In this document: positions 1-10,065 of the stretch, piece after piece
Position numbering within the stretch: position 1 is the first letter of the stretch
How the letters are laid out: each line of letters opens with the position of its first letter
Source: Phytophthora colocasiae
Taxonomy: Eukaryota; Oomycota; Peronosporomycetes; Peronosporales; Peronosporaceae
DNA length: 64,000 nt
Direction: 5' to 3'
NCBI GenBank assembly: GCA_018806915.1
Contig: JAGKQI010000091.1
Location: forward strand, 2,542,001-2,606,000
Notes under the pieces: model-generated
The model's input: only the letters and a program-made list of their open reading frames with translations
Databases searched by the model: none
What the model was told of the DNA's origin: nothing
Program-made: the position numbers and the translations under genes

Positions 1-2085
1 GAAAGTTGTGGTTCCAGCTCGTGAATGGGATTCGGTGATGTCCGATGGTGTCCATGACATTGAAGACCTCAAGAAAATTCACGCAGAGTACGTCCGCACC
101 GAAGTAGGAAAAACACTCCTTTCCGACATTGACACAGGTTACCTAGCGGTTTATAAGGATCGAGAGACTTACGATTCTACAGGAATTCGCCAATTGAGTC
201 GTTGGGTGAATACGAGAATCCGTTGATTGTGAAAGCGCTGGTTTACGACTTGCGACAGAAGGTTTTGATGGAAAATCTTGAGTGGAGGGAGCCAAACCCG
301 CTTTGCAATGGATCTGGGATGAACTGGGAATACCAGGGAGCGTCAGAAATCGCTAATTCTCCCCGTGACCCGCTTGTTAAGCACTTTAAAGCCTGGAAAG
401 ACGGAAGAGGCGACAAGTCTGCGCACGCCATGAATTTAGTGCTGAGTGGACCAGGGACGAGCAAAGTCACGTATGCTGGACGAGATGCCGAGGTTGCTGC
501 GTGAAGCTGCGGCACAGGAGGAGGATCCGGAGCTCCTCAAGCGAATGCAAAAGGCCTATGTGTTCAACGTGACATTCGAGAACGCAACTGCAGTGTCCAC
601 AGTCATTGACAATCCTGCATATGACGTGTGCTACAGAATGCTGTACCAACTCACGAAAGAAAAGCTCGATTGGCTGGGTTTTCGACATCGAGTGAAAACG
701 TCATTTGGCAAAGTTCCGTTGACAATACAGTCCGTGGTCGCGATGTTGGCGGAGCTGATATCGGTCGAAGATGTGAAGGATATTACAGTGATTTTGTAAG
801 TAGATGGTCTCCAAAAGCTCGAGAACGATGTCACCAAACGCTGCGCGTTTTACTTGGTTTTGGCTGAACTATGCTGTTATGTGAATATTTCCGAAGCTTT
901 TGCCGTCTGCGTGTGTTCGGCAACAATTGCAATTCCTGTGGAAAATGTGATCAATTCATCCCAGCAAGCGCGACACTATTTGGTGCTTCCACCATTACTT
1001 GGGGAGGTTATGTTGTAGCCGACAACAAGGCTGCAGAGTCAGTTGGTGGACGATATGGGCGGACACGGTCGAGCTTTGGACGGCTAATTTCACACTGGTG
1101 GCGCGGATCGATTGGAACAACTTAATTCGACTCAGCTTGTTGATGAAATTTACACTGCAATAACGATGAAGTATGGCGATATATTTTGCATTTACCCGTT
1201 TGGGGATCCAGCATTCTGCAGATTGGTGCTAGCGGCTATCCTTTCTCGGCGTAGGTATACAATCGCTCCTGTTATTGGTACTACCGACTGCCATATCAAT
1301 GTGGATGAACTTCGAGAGTTTGGATTGTTTCAACTAACGAGTGAAAGATATTTGGAATGCGTTTACATTATTTTCGCAGTGCTGATGCGGTCCCTCCTGA
1401 AGTCTGATGAAATTGACGACTTTGATGAGGAAATCACAAACCCCGTACTGCAATTTGAACGATTCGTGGCAATTTTTCGCCGTATCTAGTCGATTGCCTA
1501 TTGTGGATCTTCAGTGGGTAGACCAATTTCACGCTGGCACCCGTTTTGGTCGATTCAAATTCTGGAGCCGTATTCATGTCGAGTTGTGGAGACTGTGCAC
1601 CAAGAGGAGACACACGCTATCACTGACGATTCAACGTTGAAATGATGACATCAGAGCAGTAGACATGGATAAAATCGCCATTAACGCCCCAGGTGCCCCC
1701 GCTGGTGAAATTTTCGCTCGGATCGGTTTGGAGGACAAGGAAAGAGTGATGCATTGTAATGAAGTGATTCAATGCAAGACGCTGCAAACATTAAGAATTA
1801 CCCAAGAAATAAACGAAGGAAAGCTGTTGGCCCTTTGGATGTGATTTTGCTCATTACCACGGGTGACGTGGAAGAACTAGTTCTTCCTTCGAGATGCGGC
1901 GTTGTCTCGAAAGCAGAATTTGCTGAATATTTTGGCCCATTTGCAACTCGCGTATCCCGGTATCTGAGAGAGGCACCAAATGCAAATATTGCACCGTTAA
2001 ACCTGCAACGACAGGTGCATGGTGTGGGCGGCGGAATATCAACAACAATTGATGTTGGGAGGAAACGAGAGCGTTTTGAAAGCTA
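1..2085 (+). pseudogene. Crinkler (CRN)-like effector pseudogene, copy A (5' end outside window)
   Basis: Pieces of one protein run in order but change frame several times (about 8-226, 202-504, 446-799, 1112-1489, 1500-1640, 1664-1840, 1772-2086). The order matches the C-terminal region of Phytophthora CRN proteins: a P-loop region (SGPGTSK, then SRMLDEM in another frame, near 450-490), a segment ending GLFQLTSERYLECVYIIF, then a nuclease-like block with NEVIQCK, an E-x-Q-x-K pattern typical of restriction-nuclease folds, and SRCGVVSKAEFAEYFGPFA. The P-loop glycine before K is Ser here and a frame change sits within the motif. CRN proteins are effectors delivered into plant cells, often reaching the nucleus. 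The LFLAK N-terminus is not in the window. Family assignment is from remembered motif order. It is clearly dead. Confidence 0.66.
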
Positions 2086-2520
2086 AAGTGTTACCGAAGA
2101 ATTCCGACGTTTTTTATCATCATTCCATTCGCTTCCTATTTACCAGCAAACTAATTACTAAAAAAACTTCACAAAAAATTCAATTTCCTATGGAGCTAAG
2201 AACCTGCAACAGGCACTTTCTAGCATCCTACGACGTTAGTGGATTAAGTAGCGATTCGCCAGAAATGGTCAACGAACTAGAACAGCAGCTCCTACTCAAC
2301 CCGAGCAATCATTGCCGGATAGGATCATGTCTGCTAGAGGAAGAAAACAGCCCCGAGAAACACGTCAAGTTGAGGGAATGGCTAAACGGAATTATTCCGA
2401 ATCTGACGAAAACTACAGCGATGAGGAATCAACAGAAAGTGAAGATAGTGAGGATGAAGACGTGGAACAGCAAGAGCTAAAGGACAGTACTCAACTGACT
2501 GGAAAATTGTGATCGCTGCA
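2066..2520 (+). pseudogene. Unknown coding remnant with KLREWL motif, unit 1
   Basis: Related sequence occurs three times in the window (here, 29805-30223 and 58021-58680). The copies share encoded stretches such as QKWWNE.EQQ and EEN..K..KLREWL, followed by a region rich in Ser, Asp and Glu codons. This copy reads LLEEENSPEKHVKLREWL near 2330-2390 but lacks a clean upstream frame. I do not recognise the protein. Conservation of the same frame in three diverged copies suggests a former gene. It directly follows the CRN pseudogene, as in unit 2. At its end, GTGGAACAGC (about 2462-2471) is the uninserted version of the site occupied by the copia array in unit 2. Confidence 0.4.
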
Positions 2521-3290
2521 ACGCCAATTGCCAATTAATTCCTAGAGAACCGGTGAAATCGAAGTGCGATGTTTGTCGTATATCAACAATTTACACCTGA
2601 AGCGGCTGTAATTAAGAAGTCGCAAGTAGATACTACATTGCTAGTGAAACGATATGTCCACTAAATACTTCCTCAACTTCTTCTTCTGTCCACCCGGAGA
2701 ATCACGTGGATCTGTACGCTTCTATTGAGAAGATCCTGTAGATAGTTATGTTCGTATTGTCCGGAAACTTCCAGCAACTATTTATGATGAGCGATGGGGT
2801 CGGTCGTCTTTGGAATCAAGGTGTGTGGTATTCCCCAACACCGAGTAAACTCAAAAGACCCCTGAAAATCCTACAAACGGCGACCAATTGTGTCGTTGGA
2901 TGCGTCTGCCATGTGATGAATCATCGTACGAAATCTAATGGAAACAAGCAAATCGGTTAATTCCTTCACTCGACTCGATACTTCCACAGCAATTCAGTAT
3001 GTACTCAAAGACGATAACGAATACTCTCGGCTAGTATAAGCGTAAGCGGTGGAACCTCGGTAAACTCGAAATCTACCAGCTTGTGTAGTAGCTGGCCCAT
3101 GACTCCTCCTAGTCAATAACCTCACGCATAACTCCCTTCTCAATGGCCTGTCCATCATCCCAGCCTACCATGGGCAGCAAAACGGCCCTTATTACACGTT
3201 TAAACTCGAAATCAAACATTACCATTGATGTCTTTACCTTTAGAAGCAACAGGGGCCGACAAGAAACGCTGCTGGTTCGCGCCTATAAGT
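2521..3290. other. Intergenic spacer of unit 1, contains G3 and SINE empty sites
   Basis: I see no supported gene here. The stretch aligns in patches with 43860-44013 and 54007-54660 of unit 2. The sequence ATTAAGAAGTCGC (about 2611-2623) is the empty site for gypsy element G3, whose duplicated target is AAGA. CGTTTAAACTCG (about 3198-3209) is the empty site for the SINE. Parts of 2640-3180 differ strongly between units and carry no recognisable element ends. Confidence 0.6.
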
Positions 3291-3893
3291 TGTTCGTCGC
3301 GACGTACAACGTGTGGCACCAGGTATTTAGTAGGAAGAAGCTTTATGTCCTTAGTGGCACCATTTTCCTACGCGGACAGCCAGGAGTTACCTTGGATCCC
3401 TTGACTTTGTTTATAATATCACACGCTCGCTCAGCGTCGATAAGCTCAATTTCACCACCTCGATTGTTGTGTAGAGATCATTAACCTTGAGCTTTTCCAC
3501 CAGTTTTTCAGTCTCCGCAAGTTTGTTTATGTTTTCCTACTCCAGAGTTTTCCACTTGCTCGACGACTTGCTTGCCTTCTCCATGAAGTCGTCCACTTTC
3601 GCTGCCTTGGACACGGCATCATCCACTTTCGTTATCTTGGGCATCACGTCGTCCACCTTTCAAGACCAGGGATGGTTACTCTTCTCTCTTCCTCTGCCGA
3701 ATCGACTTCCTCCTCTTCTGAGTCGGCTTCCTCTTCTTCTGAAATCACGCTCTTCGAACTCGTTGAATTCGTACCGGCGCAGGGAGTGCTTTCCTTGTTT
3801 GTATTCGGCTGCTCCATGTAGCACACGAGGTAGGCGCGCAGTGTTCGAATCGACGGCTGGGATTCCAGTTTGATCCGCGGGATTTGGAGCAAG
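3290..3893 (-). pseudogene. Minus-strand remnant with acidic EEEEADSEEEEVDS stretch, unit 1
   Basis: On the minus strand the text reads from about 3893 down: RVLHGAAEYKQGKHSLRRY, then an acidic run EEEEADSEEEEVDSAEEE, then VTIPGLE, a frame change in an A-run, and a Val-Asp-rich coiled-coil-like part (ITKVDDAVSKAAKVDDFMEK) and NDLYTTIEVVKLSLSTLRQL. The same order, with the same frame change, is present in unit 2 (54690-55316), so that change predates the duplication or marks the true end of one frame. I do not recognise the protein. G1 inserted at its upstream end; the duplicated CCAT lies at a possible ATG on this strand. Confidence 0.4.
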
Positions 3894-3897
3894 CCAT

Positions 3898-4662
3898 TGT
3901 AACACGTCTACTATCACCTGCGTGCCGGCGGGTAATATAGTTGTCCGTGCTTCGCTTACGTTTTCTCGCCTGGGTCCTCTTTCAACGTCCGTCCAACACT
4001 CGATGGCTCGGTTCACCGCGCCGGTACGCCACTTGCTAGTGAGCGTCCCTATTTATTATTATCTACGCTCGTCCGTCCTACAACTACTACTTCCCGGGAC
4101 TGTACGACGTCACTACCTGCAGGTCGAACGACTTCGTGCCGAGATACTAAGCTGCTTGAACTGTACAACAACAGTGAGCTTCACGCTTCTCCACGTCCAA
4201 CGACTATGAAGTAGCACGCCCCTTCACGTCCAACGACTGTGAGTCAACCCAGCTTCCTGCTACCCGTACAACAACGAGTTAGCACGCCACCTCTACACAC
4301 AGCCTCGCCTGAGCCTAGTCCGCCGCGTCAGTCTCTCCGTTCGGTCGTAGCCTTCAGCCGTCCGCTTCGTCCGTCCGTCCGTCCGTCCAACAGCCTCTGC
4401 TGCCCTTCGCTCGCCCAATGCCCTCTCCTTGGCAAATTGCGAACTGCCATCCCGTCGTAGCCTCCGTCCGTCACACTACGGGCCCTCCACGTGCTCACTT
4501 CTGGACCTCTCTCTGGAACCCACGGGAGGTATCTAACTGCGACCGAGGTACTTCAACCACTCTGGTCGACTGCCCGTCTCCCGACGCCACTTCATCGTCA
4601 CACGTCTCGTCCGTCATAGCGCCCAGCCGTTCGAATCCGTCCTTCATCGAGGATCCCTTACA
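3898..4662 (-). repeat. G1 3' LTR
   Basis: 765-bp copy matching 12464-13228. On the element strand it follows a purine-rich tract (GTGAGGAGAAGGCG, RC of 4663-4676) that fits a polypurine primer. It contains a short CGTC(CGTC)n microsatellite near 4367-4390. The flanking target duplicate is CCAT at 3894-3897. Confidence 0.92.
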
Positions 4663-4672
4663 CGCCTTCTCC

Positions 4673-6061
4673 TCACTCAGGGTCTTCCACGATCCTGACG
4701 CTATCGAATAGTCGTTCGTATTGTTCAACAGATACCCATCGGCCTCCGTCGTCGTGTTCATCGCCCGCAGGCTTGAGCTGGTACTCGAGTACGTAGTGCC
4801 CTGCCTTATTTCGTCGTCGCCTTCGTCGAACTTCCACCAAGACAACGTCCGATTCGTCTCGCTCGTCCTGACCGTCCATTGCTGCTCGATCTCGTTTTGC
4901 GCCGCTAATTGCCTTGGTCGCGCCAACTGCCTTCGTCGCTGAGCTAGTAGTCGCTCTTGCCGTCGCGCTGCTCGTCCATGACTCGCACTCATCTTCGCAC
5001 GCCAACTGCTCGTCGATATCTGCCGCCGTCTTCGCTAATAACTCGGCAGGATAAAAATACGTCACCAAAAATGAAACATGCGCCACAACCAACTCGCCAT
5101 CTCCGTCCTGATCTTCACGCTTTAACAGAAAGTTATCGTAACCCGCAGGCTCAACAATCCTCATCGGTCCAACCCACACGTGAACAAACTTTGATGCCTT
5201 TGCTCCCCGTGGTGGTCTGTACATCCACACTCGATCGCCAACTCGGAACTCTCTCCGTGCTCGTACGTTGCGGTTATAATACTTCGCCTGTCGCGCTTGT
5301 TCTCGTTCTCTCGCTTCTTGTGCACACTTGTAGCTAGATTCCATAGATGCCAATAATCGCTTGTGATAACTCGTCAACTCGCCAGCCTCCGTGACACTCG
5401 TTCCTCTTAGTAATTCGTTCGGTGCACGAAGCCGCCGTCCCATCATTAATTCGTTTGGAGACAACTGCACCGTCGAATGTCGTCCAGAATTGTACGCATA
5501 TACTGCAAAATCCACCCATGTATCCCAGTCATGTTGTAAGTCGCTGTTCATGTAGATCGACACGCAATCCTTCCACGTCCGATGAAAACGCTCAACCAGC
5601 CCAATCATTTGTGGTCGATATGGTACAGGTGTAGTCTGCTCTGCCTGTAACATCACCATTAGTTGATCAATAGCCTTCCCGGTCAATTCAGGGGCTCCGT
5701 CCGTAAGAAGTTCTCGAAATGCACCAAATTTCAACACCACATTGCGCATCAGAAACTCTGCCACCTTCTCCGCCGTGTGTCTCTCCACCGTCGTCGCCAC
5801 TGCATATCTCGTAACGTACTCGAGAGCTGCTATCACATACCGCTGTCCGCCGTCGCTCGTAGGTAGTGGCCCGGCCACATCCAACGCCCACCGATCACAT
5901 ACATCGCCTCCTTTCAGACTTCGTAATGGAGGAATGACCTCCTTCGGCCTTGCCTTCCTACTACCGCACTCTTGACATCCGCGCACCCATTGTTTAACCT
6001 CTCGCTGCAGATTCGGCCACCAATAGATCTGTGAGATCCGTCCAAAAGTATGGGGAGCCCG
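4673..6061 (-). pseudogene. pol: G1 pol, integrase part
   Basis: Same frame as the RT part upstream but separated from it by the TAA at 6062. It starts within the integrase zinc finger: the two histidines (HDSVWAGH) lie before the stop, the two cysteines (GCQEC) after it. The catalytic core has D in RWALDVAGP, D in LLTDGAPE and E in GLVERFHR; the last two are 35 residues apart, the DD35E arrangement. A GPY/F-like module follows (GDRVWMYRPPRGAKASKF). The C-terminus has a basic RRRRRRNKAGHYVLEYQL segment and a later W, resembling a diverged chromodomain. The frame ends 10 bases before the LTR. Confidence 0.85.
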
Positions 6062-8542
6062 TTAATGCCCGGCCCACACTGAATCGTGACATTCCTTGAA
6101 TACAACCGCCCATAGCTTTGGAGGTAGAATTACTCGTTCCCCTGCCGCCGTGCCGATCAATACCAATCCGTTTCGCTTCGTCACTCTCATTCCTCGATGT
6201 CTGCCCGCGTTTAACAGCTTCTTGACTAACTGACTCTTGCCCTGTGCTGCCACGATCTCGTCGTCCGTTAGTTGTAGCGTCGGCTCCGTCGCTCGATGCT
6301 CTTCTCGTCTTTGCACAGCTGCGTCTCTCACAACCACCGTCTCTGGTGCACTGCTACCGACTCGTTCTTCGCTCGCTGTCTCGCCGTCGTCATACCGGGG
6401 CCGTAAAGGAGGAATCTGTTCCTTTGTTTGTCGCTCCTTCTCCGTCCGAGTCTGCTGTCGCTTACCCGTCGTGCGTTTCTTCGCCATTGGTGCCGTCGCC
6501 GTCACCGGTTCTCGTCTTGTCCGCGTCGCTGTCTCCCCCGCCGTACCGTCCGGTGCATGTGTACGTGGTAACACGTTCCCAATGTCTCGTTCATCCGCAC
6601 GTCCAGTGTCAGCGCGCACCGTATCACCCGGGGCCGTTGTTACTGCCCGTAATTCCGCTTCTAATTGCCGTAGTTCCTCCGCCCGTTGTGCTTCCATCGC
6701 GCGCCGTCTTACCGCCCGTGTTTGCGGTCGATTCACCGTCTGCTCGTCGCTCGCGCTTACCGCCGTGTTATCGCCCAGAGCCTTTGTGTTTTCCGTCACC
6801 TTACCGCCAGAAGACTGTTGCCGTCCGCGGCCACTTGGCGCACCCGCCGTTCCTGTACCTGGCTGCTCATCGCCCTTAGTACCGGTACCCGTAGTCGCCG
6901 CCATGGTCGCCGTCGCAGGAGCGATCTCCCCCGCACTTTCATCCATCGCAGCTAGCCGCCGCGCCGCTCTTTGTCTTGATTTTCGTCGTCGCCCGACCGC
7001 CGCCAATACTTTTGCCGCCACTGGAGCTCTAGACAGTGCGTCGGCCACTACATTTGTACTACCAGGCCTATAGACCACGTCAAAGTCGAACTCCTGTAAG
7101 GTTAAAGCCCAGCGATGCAACTTGCCCGTCAACTCGGAGCTCGTCATCAACCACTTTAACGCTGCATGATCCGTCACAATGGTGAACCTTCGTCCGTATA
7201 AATAGGGTCTAAATAGCTTGATCGCCCAAACCACTGCGTAACACTCCAACTCCGTGATTCCGTACTTACTTTCCGTAGGGCTGTTGACCTTACTCGCATA
7301 TGCAATGGGTTGCCACCCACGTCCGTCGTCTTGTAGCAAACACGCGCCCAAACCAACCGTACTAGCGTCCGTTTCCACTCGAAATGGCAACTGAAAATTA
7401 GGATACCGCAAGACTGGCTTCGTCGTCAGGATTTTCTTGACCGTTTCGAAGGCCGCCTCCTGCGCGTCTCCCCACTCCCATGCTACACTCTTACGCAACA
7501 ACTTGGTCACTGGCGCCAACAGCGATCCAAAATTCGGCACAAACCTCCTGTAGTAACCCGCCAAATGCACAAAGCGCTTCGCTTCCTTCACGTCCTTCGG
7601 CCTTGGAAACTCTCGCACCGCCGTCACCAAACGCTCTAGAGGTTGCACTCCGTCCGCACTCAACCGATGTCCCAAGTACTCCATCGAAGTAGCTGCGAAC
7701 ACGCACTTCTTCAGCTTCAATGTCAGCCCTGCTGCCACCAACCGCTCTAACACGCACGCCAACTCAATAACGTGACGTTCAATACCGCCTCTAGTGTACA
7801 CCACGATGTCGTCCAGATACACCAAGCAATTCGTCCATGTCAATCCGCGCAACACGTGATTCATCATCCGTTGGAAAGTAGAAGGAGCGTTTGTCAGGCC
7901 AAATGGCATCCGCACAAACTGAAACAGCCCTTGTTTCGACGTAAACGCTGTCTTCTCTCGATCTGCCGCTGCTACCAAAATTTGCCAATATCCCGCTTTA
8001 AGATCTAGGGTCGTGAACAGTAACGCACCTCCCAACGCTTCCAGAGTTTCATCTATCCTGGGTAACGGGTACACGTCCTTTCGGGTAACCTTGTTCAAAG
8101 CCCGATAGTCCACGCAAAATCGCACTTCGCCGTCCTTCTTTCTAACCAATACGACCGGGAAGCCCCATGCTCCGTTGCCTTCCTCAATCACACCAGCTTG
8201 TAACATTTTGGTCACGTTCTCTTCGATAATCGCATCCTCCGTTTGTGCTTGCCGTCTTCGTTTCAACATAATTGGCCGTGTTTCTCCCGTATCGATGTGG
8301 TGTTCCACGTCCAAAGCTGTTGCCGGTGGGCAATCACCCGTGTCCTTCGTCAACGTCCTGTACGCCCGTAGTAGTTTCAAGATCATCTCTCGACCATCTT
8401 TGTCGTCTACGCCAATGTTCACCGAGCTTTCGTCATCCAGAGGCGTTTCCGTATCGCCCAATTCGTCCATCCATGAGAGTACAGGATCTCTCTGTAGTGC
8501 TCCGTCTATCTCAAGCACCGACATGTCCTTATCGATAGGCAC
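6062..8542 (-). CDS. pol: G1 pol, reverse transcriptase and RNase H part
   Basis: Open frame of 826 codons. RT motifs include the PVVLVRKKDGEVRFCVDYR block, FTTLDLKAGYWQI, the MPFGLTNAPSTFQRMMN block and the YLDD catalytic box near residue 242. RNase H follows with ETDAS, ELECYAVVWAIKLF and VTDHAALKWL. A long low-complexity basic and Ala/Thr-rich tether then leads to the integrase zinc finger, where TAA stops the frame right after the second histidine. The protease frame upstream ends inside this one; the frame difference falls at a five-T run at 8578-8582. Function: copies element RNA into DNA in virus-like particles. Confidence 0.92.
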   Translation of the reverse strand: MPIDKDMSVLEIDGALQRDPVLSWMDELGDTETPLDDESSVNIGVDDKDGREMILKLLRAYRTLTKDTGDCPPATALDVEHHIDTGETRPIMLKRRRQAQTEDAIIEENVTKMLQAGVIEEGNGAWGFPVVLVRKKDGEVRFCVDYRALNKVTRKDVYPLPRIDETLEALGGALLFTTLDLKAGYWQILVAAADREKTAFTSKQGLFQFVRMPFGLTNAPSTFQRMMNHVLRGLTWTNCLVYLDDIVVYTRGGIERHVIELACVLERLVAAGLTLKLKKCVFAATSMEYLGHRLSADGVQPLERLVTAVREFPRPKDVKEAKRFVHLAGYYRRFVPNFGSLLAPVTKLLRKSVAWEWGDAQEAAFETVKKILTTKPVLRYPNFQLPFRVETDASTVGLGACLLQDDGRGWQPIAYASKVNSPTESKYGITELECYAVVWAIKLFRPYLYGRRFTIVTDHAALKWLMTSSELTGKLHRWALTLQEFDFDVVYRPGSTNVVADALSRAPVAAKVLAAVGRRRKSRQRAARRLAAMDESAGEIAPATATMAATTGTGTKGDEQPGTGTAGAPSGRGRQQSSGGKVTENTKALGDNTAVSASDEQTVNRPQTRAVRRRAMEAQRAEELRQLEAELRAVTTAPGDTVRADTGRADERDIGNVLPRTHAPDGTAGETATRTRREPVTATAPMAKKRTTGKRQQTRTEKERQTKEQIPPLRPRYDDGETASEERVGSSAPETVVVRDAAVQRREEHRATEPTLQLTDDEIVAAQGKSQLVKKLLNAGRHRGMRVTKRNGLVLIGTAAGERVILPPKLWAVVFKECHDSVWAGH

Positions 8543-10058
8543 CCATACACCGAGCTCTCGCTTCGAAGGTAGACAACTTTTTCATTACTTGAGTTTATCG
8601 CTGGTACCCACGCACGCCCATTCTGCACCTTCGTTACTGTCGCTGCTAGCATCACTGCTCCTGCCGCTTTCGTGGGAAGAAACACGCCTTGCTCGCCGTC
8701 CGCCGCTGCCACCGCCACGGATATTGGTGTCACCGCGTTTCCGTCCAACATGTGCCGTCGCGCCAACCGTACTGCCGCCACTCGTGCGTTTCCTCCGTCG
8801 TCATACGTCCGAAAGGGGATCGTCACCTTACGATCGTCCAGCGCGTAGCGAATCTCGTTCTTGTCGAAATCCATAGTCGCTCCGTGCTCTCGCATAAAGT
8901 CCACGCCCAAAAGAAACTCGTCCGTGCACCCGTCCACGATGCAAGCGTCCACCGTGATAATCTCATTGAACTCCGTGTGCAGTCGGAACCGCCATACGCC
9001 CACCACGTCGAGAAGAAAGCCTCCGACACCTTCTACGTAATCCACTGGGGCTACTCCGTTCACCCTGTCGCCGTATTGCATCCAGTCCGTTCCAGCGATA
9101 GTATACCGGGCTCCACTGTCCAGCTTTACTTGTCGACGCACACCACTCACCGTCACGTTCGTTGTCGGTAATCCGTCGCCCGCGCAGATATGCTCTTCCA
9201 CATTATCCTCGTTCTTCTGCTCCTCGCCTGTTTCGGCACTGTGTTTCACCAAGTTCACGTGCGCTGTCTTCGTCGGGTCCACCGTCCGTGTCCTTCGCTT
9301 CCGTTGCGTGGCCAAGTCTCGCAGTGCATCTTGTGCTGCCGCCGTTCGTTCCCGTCGACGCGCTTCGCTACAACGCGCAACTTCCTCTTGCACTTCCTGC
9401 CGCCGTCGTCGCTTCTCGGCCAACCGCTGAATCGCCTTCCGCCGTTTCGCTTTCTTCCGTGCTTGTCGGCTGAGCAGCCGTGCTTGCTTCGCCGCTTCTT
9501 TCGCGTCGGTCACCGCGGGTTCGGTACTACTCGCCACTGGTTCTCCGCTCCCGTCAGCATCCGTACTCTCGGCCAACATCGACTGTGCACTCCCAGCGTT
9601 GTTTGTGCCCGCCGTCGCTATCACCGTACTCACGGAGCCCACGTCCTTCGTCGTCACCGTTGCCGTGCCGCCTGTGACGTTCATTCGTCGTGCGCCTTCT
9701 CCAGTCTTGCCTTCGTCACCTCGCAGTGCGATGCTGGTTACTGCTGCGCCTTCTCCAGTTGGGAACTCGTCAGCACCATCTTCATCCTTCGTCACTTTCG
9801 CAGTGGCTCGCACATATCTTGCCGCAGCCATCGCTGGTCTCACCGTGGCCAAGTACAAGTCGGAACGCTCCTCGTCATACTCGCTCACGTCCTCATTCAT
9901 CCGCTTCCTCACCTCGTCCACCTCGTCCTCCGCGTGTGCCAGATTTCCATCTCCACCCGCGTCTGCCTCCATTCGTCCGACGTCTGTCGTTTCTCCATCG
10001 TGTTGGGGATCTCGTACATTCCCCGGACGTCGCAGTCCCGCTCCTACGCCCGGTGCTC
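8506..10058 (-). CDS. pol: G1 pol N-terminal part with aspartic protease
   Basis: The first ATG of this frame is at 9972, but the frame is open back to the end of gag, where it lies -1 relative to gag. That suggests synthesis as a Gag-Pol fusion. The protease active site is KLDSGARYTIAGTDW, with the DSG triplet near residue 284 counted from 9972, and a second hydrophobic-glycine region with FLLDVVGVWRF and FLLGVDFM. The N-terminal 200 residues are basic, Arg/Ala-rich spacer. The frame leaves the true pol frame near 8580 and then reads nonsense to 8506. Confidence 0.85.
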
Positions 10059-10065
10059 GTTTCCC
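10044..10065 (-). promoter_or_regulatory. Candidate -1 ribosomal frameshift site at G1 gag-pol overlap
   Basis: On the minus strand the heptamer GGGAAAC occupies 10065-10059 and is phased as G GGA AAC in the gag frame, the canonical X XXY YYZ slippery arrangement. The gag stop codon TAG follows 12 nt later at 10046-10044. The -1 frame is open through this point and continues into the protease frame. The sequence and phase are seen directly; the function is inferred. I did not model a downstream RNA structure. Confidence 0.6.
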
